Shown: positions 59,523-64,000 of the stretch, piece by piece
Layout of the letters: the number at the start of each line of letters is the position of its first letter
Position numbering within the stretch: position 1 is the first letter of the stretch
Assembly: GCF_000243095.1 (NCBI RefSeq)
Contig: NZ_AHJE01000012.1
Coordinates: forward strand, 62,001 to 126,000
Length of the DNA: 64,000 bases
Direction of reading: 5' to 3'
Origin: Cupriavidus basilensis OR16
GTDB taxonomy: Bacteria > Pseudomonadota > Gammaproteobacteria > Burkholderiales > Burkholderiaceae
Program-made: the position numbers and the translations under genes
Notes under the pieces: generated by a model
Told to the model about the DNA's origin: nothing
The model's database searches: none
The model's input: the letters and a program-made list of their open reading frames with translations, nothing else

Positions 59523-59786
59523 ATGAAATCCGAATCTGCAGCTTGCCCCGTCTGCCAGGCCGCGGCCGAACGCACGTGCCAGCGTGGCGGCCAGGGGTTC
59601 CGATACACCTGCCCTATCTGCAGCACCTATGCAGTAACGTCCGCCCTACTGGGCTGCAACACCCGGCTGCCAGGCTCGGCCCGGGGCGACTTGGCCCGCC
59701 TGCGTGCTTACGGGTACCAGCCATTCGTCGAATTCAATGCCTGTGAGGGCATTCGAATCGGCCCGTCCAAGTCGTCCAGAAGCTGA
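59523..59786 (+). CDS. Small zinc-finger protein, first gene of SOS operon
   Basis: 87 aa from ATG 59523. CPVCQ...C near the start, then YTCPICSTYAV and later cysteines form one or two zinc knuckles. SOS-controlled through the box just upstream. Not recognised; may bind DNA or a partner in the operon. Confidence 0.7.
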   Translation: MKSESAACPVCQAAAERTCQRGGQGFRYTCPICSTYAVTSALLGCNTRLPGSARGDLARLRAYGYQPFVEFNACEGIRIGPSKSSRS

Positions 59787-59795
59787 TCCAGCGCC

Positions 59796-60081
59796 ATGCC
59801 CCACCCCGATACTCCCGAAAACTGGATCCGCGCGCTGCGTCACGCCATGCGCGGTGGTACGCCGGATCTCTATGGCGATCCCTTCCGCACACGGTATTTC
59901 ATCCTTGACCCCAACGGCCAGCCCGTGGTGGAACTGGAGCAGCGTGTTCACCTCGACTTTCTCACCGGCTGGTTCAAACGCTTCGTTCTTCTTCACATCG
60001 GCGACCTGGGCGGAAGCACAGGACAAACACCGACGCGTAGCGGAGAAGGCCATGCGCGTGCTGCCGCGCGTGGCTCAGTGA
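59796..60081 (+). pseudogene. Small SOS-operon protein interrupted by a one-base insertion
   Basis: ATG 59796: MPHPDTPENWIRALRHAMRG, GTPDLYGDPFRTRYFILDPN, ...FVLLHIGDL. At the GGG of 60008-60010 the frame shifts; reading one G less gives AEAQDKHRRVAEKAMRVLP and TGA at 60079-60081. As sequenced the frame instead runs on through the next gene as a ~208-aa fusion. Homopolymer insertion, mutation or error; the intact product would be ~94 aa, unknown function. Confidence 0.6.
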
Positions 60082-60086
60082 TCGCC

Positions 60087-60422
60087 ATGGCACCCAAGTT
60101 TCCCGTCGGCCCGGACGGCCGATACGAATACCCGAAGCTATCCGCCGGCCAGCTCCGTGCGATCTACGAGCGAAACCCCTGCCCCGAGGTCCGGGACCTG
60201 CTCTGGGAGATCCACCGCTTGCGGATTCTGCTGCTGTGCGCCAACCAGTTGCAGAAGGCCTACGACTGCGGCTGCCACGTGTCGCACATGCAGATCCTGG
60301 AGAAGTTCCGTGCCGACATCTGCGGCGAGCCCTGCATCGAGGAGCGCGAGGCCTGGGAACGGGAGTTCTTCGGGCCGCTGCGGCAAAGCGTCTACACTCG
60401 CAACAAGAACCGGAGGGACTAG
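60087..60422 (+). CDS. Hypothetical protein of SOS operon
   Basis: 111 aa from ATG 60087 (GTG 60078 overlaps the previous stop). PKFPVGPDGRYEYPKLSAGQ, EVRDLLWEIHRLRILLLCAN and Cys-rich YDCGCHVSH. Helical. Sits directly before the SRAP gene (stop to GTG: 2 nt). Confidence 0.65.
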   Translation: MAPKFPVGPDGRYEYPKLSAGQLRAIYERNPCPEVRDLLWEIHRLRILLLCANQLQKAYDCGCHVSHMQILEKFRADICGEPCIEEREAWEREFFGPLRQSVYTRNKNRRD

Positions 60423-60424
60423 CC

Positions 60425-61081
60425 GTGTGCAATAACTACGCCCCTGTCCAGCGACAGCTGCTGCGCGATGTCTACGGCGTCGAGCCGCCGCCGCTGGACT
60501 ATCCGAAGGAAACTTGGCCGGACTATCCGGCGCCAATCATCGTGAGCAATGGCAGCGCCCGCCAGGCGCTGGTTGGCACCTTCGGCATGGTCCCCAAGGC
60601 ACGTATCCCACCCGGCGTGGCCAAGTTCGACACAACCAACGCACGATCAGAGACGGTCGGCGAGAAGCGGTCTTTCTCGGGGCCGTGGAAGAAGGGCCAG
60701 CTCTGCCTCGTACCGGCCAGCGCGTTCTATGAACCCAACTACGAGAGCGGGCCCAAGTCGGTCCGCTGGCGGATCTGGCTGAAGGATGAGCCCGAATTCG
60801 CGATCGCGGGGCTGTGGCGGGCCTGGCCAGGCGAGGCTGGCGCCGAGGTCTTCAGCTTTACTATGCTGACCATCAACTCGGACAAACACCCACTGATGAA
60901 CCGCTTCCATGCCCCAGGCAAGGAAAAACGGATGATCGTCATCGTACCGCGGGCGGAATGGGACGACTGGCTGGGCTGCCGAGATCCGGAGCGGGCACGC
61001 AGCTTCATGCGGCCCTACCCGCCCGACTTCATGGCTGCAGAGCCTGCGCCGCGCGCACCGCAGGCAAAGGCTGCCGAGTAG
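60425..61081 (+). CDS. SRAP-domain protein (YedK/HMCES-like abasic-site protector)
   Basis: 218 aa from GTG 60425, giving MCNNYAP so that Cys2 is exposed after Met removal: the nucleophile that forms a thiazolidine crosslink with abasic sites. NARSETV, CLVPASAFYEP (catalytic Glu), FSFTMLTINSD and HPLMNRFHAPGKEKRMIVIV are SRAP hallmarks. Last gene of the LexA-controlled operon, consistent with SOS function. Confidence 0.92.
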   Translation: MCNNYAPVQRQLLRDVYGVEPPPLDYPKETWPDYPAPIIVSNGSARQALVGTFGMVPKARIPPGVAKFDTTNARSETVGEKRSFSGPWKKGQLCLVPASAFYEPNYESGPKSVRWRIWLKDEPEFAIAGLWRAWPGEAGAEVFSFTMLTINSDKHPLMNRFHAPGKEKRMIVIVPRAEWDDWLGCRDPERARSFMRPYPPDFMAAEPAPRAPQAKAAE

Positions 61082-61227
61082 CGTCCCATGCGCGCGCGCC
61101 GGCGCCGAAGCTGGCGGACCTCTCCCCCATGCTGCTGTGAGAACGAAAGACCGTTCCGCGCGGGGACGGCTGGCATTTCGAGATCAAGTGCAAATATGTA
61201 CCCCAACCTGTTGCATTTCTTGCATCG

Positions 61228-61255
61228 CCGGCCCCACGTGAGGGGCCGTTGCGTT
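61228..61255 (+). terminator. Possible terminator after the SOS operon
   Basis: CGGCCCC-ACGTGA-GGGGCCG stem (61229-61248) followed by TTGCGTTT. The T-run is poor, so confidence is limited. 61082-61318 otherwise shows nothing. Confidence 0.45.
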
Positions 61256-61318
61256 TGATGAAGGGGGGTGTTGTGATTGAGCCATTGCCCCCATGCGGAC
61301 AGCGAAGAGTCAGCGCTC

Positions 61319-62038
61319 TTACCCCAGCGAAGGGCGCCTGAAGTTCGGATGGCCTTCCGTTCGTTCACCCCTTGCGGCTGCCCAAAAAAAGCTGGCATGG
61401 TGTCGGTAGACGCCAGCAGCGTCGGTAGCAATTTCGAAGGCATGCCCCATCACCAAGGAAAGCAATCGAACAATTTCTAACGTGTCCTGGTAGAACGTTT
61501 CGATTTGCTCCTCAGTTGCTTCCGCTCCTGGCGCGCTAGCTGGCTGCCCAGTCTGCCTATGCGCGAGCCGTTCGTGTCTGATCGCCCTCAGGCTTTCGAG
61601 AATCGACGATCCATCGCCTTTCTCGAGGTATTTGCGGACAAGGCGCAAGATCTCATCGCGCTTTGGCTCCAGAGCGCTTCGCATGTCTCCAATTGGATCA
61701 GGTCCAATGTTGATCCGGGCCGCACGCGCATGAACCAACGCTTCAAAACATTTTTTGCTGCGCAATACTTCGGCGATAGCTGTTAGCCTCACCGCACGCT
61801 TGTCCTTATCCCACACGCGCATCAGCGCCATAAGGACCTCCCGCCGAAGGGCCATCCGAATAATCTGGAAGGAATGCGTGGCGAAAGATGTCCCCATACG
61901 CTCATGCAGCTCTACATCGTAAGCCGCTGGCTTCCAGTTTTCATGAAACATCACCGCCAGCATCACCTCGTCCTGCGCGGCTTGCACCGATAGTCTCAAC
62001 TGCTCCAGCTCCGCCTGCACATCCATTTCATTTTCCAT
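61319..62038 (-). CDS. AbiU2-like HEPN-family protein
   Basis: 239 aa from ATG 62038. All-helical. LRAIRHERLAHRQTG gives the HEPN R-x4-6-H motif, positioned after a long helix as in AbiU2-type proteins, with MALRREVLMALMRVWDKDK the conserved helix of that family. HEPN proteins are usually ribonucleases in toxin-antitoxin or abortive-infection settings. No obvious partner lies beside it. Confidence 0.65.
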   Translation of the reverse strand: MENEMDVQAELEQLRLSVQAAQDEVMLAVMFHENWKPAAYDVELHERMGTSFATHSFQIIRMALRREVLMALMRVWDKDKRAVRLTAIAEVLRSKKCFEALVHARAARINIGPDPIGDMRSALEPKRDEILRLVRKYLEKGDGSSILESLRAIRHERLAHRQTGQPASAPGAEATEEQIETFYQDTLEIVRLLSLVMGHAFEIATDAAGVYRHHASFFWAAARGERTEGHPNFRRPSLG

Positions 62039-62121
62039 TCTTCGCTCGGCATCGACTTTCCCACCGCATATTATGAATCCCGGCAGTCAGTCGAACGCAA
62101 CACCTCCAGAGATACCTATAA

Positions 62122-62610
62122 AAGTACGACGGTTACAGGATGCTGGCCACCACCGGCCAGGTCGAATTGCAGTCGAGCGGCGGGGTCAATGCGACGAAGT
62201 GGTTCCCCGAGCTGGGCGACGCTCTGTCCGCCCTGCCTGCTGGGAACATCGTGGACGGGGAGGTCTGCGTTCTCTCCGATCTCGGAATCAGCGACTTCAA
62301 CCGGGTGCACCGTCGCGCCCTGCGTCGTGGCTGGTACGTGGGAGCGGACCAGGTCGCCTATTGCATCTTCGACCTGATCGTTGGCGGAGGGCGAGATCTG
62401 CGGGCCCAGCCCATCGAGGAGCGCAAGTCCGCGCTCAAAAAGCTTCTGGCCGAACCGCCTCCCAGCCTGCTATATGTCCAGGACGTCGACGATGGGGAAT
62501 GGCTCTATGACAAAGCGGGCTGGCAGCACTCACCAGGTCGGCGTGCGCTCGCGCGACTGGTGAAGATCAAACGCCCCGGCGCCGTGCCGCCGCAGCGCTT
62601 CCAGCGTTCA
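62122..62610 (+). pseudogene. ATP-dependent DNA ligase (LigD-type) fragment
   Basis: Family sequence starts exactly at the active-site KYDGYR (62122-62139), immediately after a TAA, so the upstream part is missing. WFPELGDALSALPAG, IVDGEVCVLSDLGISDFNR and YCIFDLIVGGGRDLRA are intact. After EWLYD the next piece KRAGSTHQVGVRSRDW is in another frame, and VKIKRPGAVPPQRF in the first again. The region with motif IV is deleted. Non-functional relic. Confidence 0.75.
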
Positions 62611-62942
62611 GACAGCTGTCTGCAGGCCGGAAGATGCCCTATTTTCGCGTACGCGAAAACAGCTTGCGTATCTCGGCGCTCCGCCGGCGCGCGCCTGGCG
62701 TGGCATGCCCCAATTTCACTACATTGAAATGGAAAAACGGTACTTCTTTTGACGCGCAGGACGGAGGCAAGCGATGCGCGGACGGTAACTATCGTTAAAA
62801 TTCCAGCAAAGCAGCGAGTCAGGCGATCTGCGTGTATGATATGGACACAATCACATACCCATTTCGTACTGTTATTTAATCAATGCTGTAGTGCTATATC
62901 AGTGCGTCTAGCCTTATCATTTTAGCGAAATTACTATTATAC
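62611..62942. other. Transition to AT-rich foreign DNA, promoter region of the TIR locus
   Basis: GC content falls sharply at about 62800. The last 150 bases before the next start are AT-rich with several TATA-type -10 candidates (TATAAT-like TATTATAC next to the ATG). No gene seen. A junction of a recently acquired segment. Confidence 0.5.
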
Positions 62943-63437
62943 ATGGCACAGGAACGCTTCTGGAAAGAGCTCTATCAACTCAAGGTTCACATCAATTATC
63001 TAGAGGCTTATATTAATGATGCCGAAAGGTGCGACCGCGCTATAAAAATATTCATGGCTATTGCCTCAAGCGCAAGTATCGGGGCATGGGTGATTTGGAA
63101 AGATTTCTCAGTTTTGTGGGCGTCAATTATTGCGGCGTCTCAAGTTGTCTCTGCTGTGGCCCCCCACCTACCTTTCAAGCACCGATTGAATGCATATTCA
63201 TCGGTGCTACACGAATTTGAGGAGCTGTTTATTCAGGCCGAGTCGAAGTGGCCAGAAATAGCAGCGGGAAAGCTTAGCGATGAGGAAATTAACAAGGCAA
63301 GAACAAATATTCGGCTGCAGAAGCATAAGATACTGAAAAAATATCTATCATCCAGCGTGATTCCAGAAAGCAAGGAAAAGTCCGGAAAGGCCGAATCTCT
63401 TGCCCTGGATTATTTCTCAACATTTTACCCAATATAG
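62943..63437 (+). CDS. Two-TM SLATT-like membrane protein, candidate effector
   Basis: 164 aa from ATG 62943. N-terminal helix (RFWKELYQLKVHINYLEAYI), two TM helices at about residues 34-52 and 56-74, then a cytoplasmic helical tail (LHEFEELFIQAESKWPEIAA, NIRLQKHKILKKYL). This is the layout of SLATT/S-2TM proteins, membrane effectors paired with nucleotide-signal sensors in bacterial defence. Next to a TIR gene it would be a pore-forming or signalling partner (inference). AT-rich, unlike the rest of the window. Confidence 0.65.
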   Translation: MAQERFWKELYQLKVHINYLEAYINDAERCDRAIKIFMAIASSASIGAWVIWKDFSVLWASIIAASQVVSAVAPHLPFKHRLNAYSSVLHEFEELFIQAESKWPEIAAGKLSDEEINKARTNIRLQKHKILKKYLSSSVIPESKEKSGKAESLALDYFSTFYPI

Positions 63438-63446
63438 GGAAAAAAG

Positions 63447-63578
63447 ATGTCGAATCATAAGCCGTCACCGCAAAATCCGCCTTCTCGCCCCCGGCCGCTT
63501 GGTGAGGATCGTGGCTTGCCAACGCCACGGCAAACTCCTCCAATGCCCAAAGTCACTCCGCCGAAACAAGGGAAATAA
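63447..63578 (+). CDS. Tiny proline-rich protein in the TIR locus
   Basis: 43 aa from ATG 63447 (GGGAAA ahead), 9 nt after the membrane-protein stop. One residue in four is Pro (HKPSPQNPPSRPRPLG, TPRQTPPMPKVTPPKQ). Disordered; may be a linker or regulator within the locus. Could be chance, but spacing and composition argue for a real gene. Confidence 0.5.
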   Translation: MSNHKPSPQNPPSRPRPLGEDRGLPTPRQTPPMPKVTPPKQGK

Positions 63579-63665
63579 CTAGTCGAATCATCCATCTCAC
63601 CTCCGGCGCCCCCTCATTTCGATACAACTGATCTCAGGCGCCACAAATTAATCGTCAAGGACAAA

Positions 63666-64000
63666 ATGCCAAGCCTAAAAACCTATCGCCTGTTTATCAG
63701 TCACTCCTGGGCCTACGGAGATGCCTATGAGAAACTTGTGCAGTTTTTTAATGAGCACCCAAATTTCTCTTGGGCGAATTACTCGGTGCCGAAAAACGAC
63801 CCGATTCATTCTGCTGGCACGGATGCCAAATTATACGAAGCAATAAAAGCTCAAGTAGCTCCAGTGAATTGTGTTGTTATGCTCGCAGGCGTTTATAGCT
63901 CATACTCGAAATGGATCGACAAGGAAATTCAAATCTCCAAAAATGACTTCAAAAAACCAATTATTGCAGTAGAACCATGGGCGGCGGAAAAAACCTCCAA
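63666..64000 (+). CDS. TIR-like (MTH538/ThsB-type) protein, truncated by window end
   Basis: First ~111 residues from ATG 63666. LKTYRLFISHSWAYGDAYEK, LVQFFNEHPNFSWANYSVPK and VNCVVMLAGVYSSYSKWIDK are the beta1, BB-loop and following strands of DUF1863/MTH538 TIR-like proteins, the fold of Thoeris ThsB. These make NAD-derived signals on phage infection. With the membrane protein upstream this forms a probable two- or three-gene defence system. The catalytic Glu lies in the expected WIDKEIQI region. Confidence 0.8.
   Translation, partial: MPSLKTYRLFISHSWAYGDAYEKLVQFFNEHPNFSWANYSVPKNDPIHSAGTDAKLYEAIKAQVAPVNCVVMLAGVYSSYSKWIDKEIQISKNDFKKPIIAVEPWAAEKTS

Noticed and set aside
1-64000. CRISPR array, tRNA or rRNA genes
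   Set aside because: No regularly spaced repeats, no cloverleaf-like sequence with a recognisable T-arm, and no conserved rRNA blocks were seen on either strand.

Overview
The window is GC-rich beta-proteobacterial DNA, most like a Cupriavidus/Ralstonia/Burkholderiales megaplasmid or secondary replicon. It shows high third-position GC in intact genes, a Lys/Ala-rich HU protein, Liv-type ABC transport, IclR/LysR/AraC regulated catabolic islands and stacked integrative or plasmid modules. No rRNA, tRNA or CRISPR array was recognised.

Layout. (1) 1-22 kb is a conjugation module of the pKM101/R388 type (MPF-T, MOB-F): virB4 (partial), virB5, an eex-position gene (frameshifted), virB6, virB8-virB11, virB1, a Nuc-type nuclease relic, StbB/StbC-like stability genes, a TrwB/VirD4 coupling protein, two tandem paralogous winged-helix-like proteins, a SprT-like metalloprotease and a TrwC-type relaxase-helicase. 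A leftward group follows: KfrB-like protein, a wrecked zeta toxin with its antitoxin, and a MobC-like gene. An AT-rich intergenic region with inverted repeats and a candidate oriT comes next. (2) 22-31 kb is an accessory metabolic cluster: arylformamidase-like hydrolase divergent from AraC regulator, RidA-family protein, a divergent adenylosuccinate-synthetase paralogue, a PNPOx-like flavoprotein and an MFS carrier. Small enzymes, a HU protein and a tyrosine-recombinase homologue lacking nearly all catalytic residues follow. (3) 32.8-44.4 kb is a coherent catabolic operon: IclR repressor divergent from aldehyde dehydrogenase, tricarballylate-dehydrogenase-like flavoprotein, complete Liv ABC importer and aconitase. 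It reads as import of a polycarboxylate-type compound, oxidation to cis-aconitate and entry to the TCA cycle.

(4) 44.5-59.4 kb is bracketed by two inverted copies of a ~150-215 bp repeat. It holds a candidate stand-alone PD-(D/E)XK-like defence protein and a leftward plasmid/ICE accessory block (DUF932, ParB, hypotheticals, deleted N6-methylase). Two genes of this block share a ~290 bp duplicated leader that folds into a long hairpin, and a second GC-rich structured element recurs. A CoiA-like gene and a LysR/FAD-monooxygenase pair follow. (5) 59.5-61.1 kb is an SOS-type operon with a LexA box, a Zn-finger protein, two small proteins and a SRAP (YedK/HMCES-like) abasic-site shield protein. 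(6) 61.3-64 kb has an AbiU2-like HEPN protein, a LigD-type ligase relic and, at a sharp drop in GC, a putative anti-phage locus: two-TM SLATT-like protein, tiny proline-rich protein and a TIR (MTH538/ThsB-like) protein running off the window.

A striking general feature is the number of single-base frameshifts and short internal deletions in the accessory modules (eex, virB10/11, nuc, zeta, antitoxin, DUF2807, methylase, SOS gene 2, ligase). The metabolic operons are intact. This suggests real decay of the mobile modules, although read errors at some sites cannot be excluded from sequence alone.
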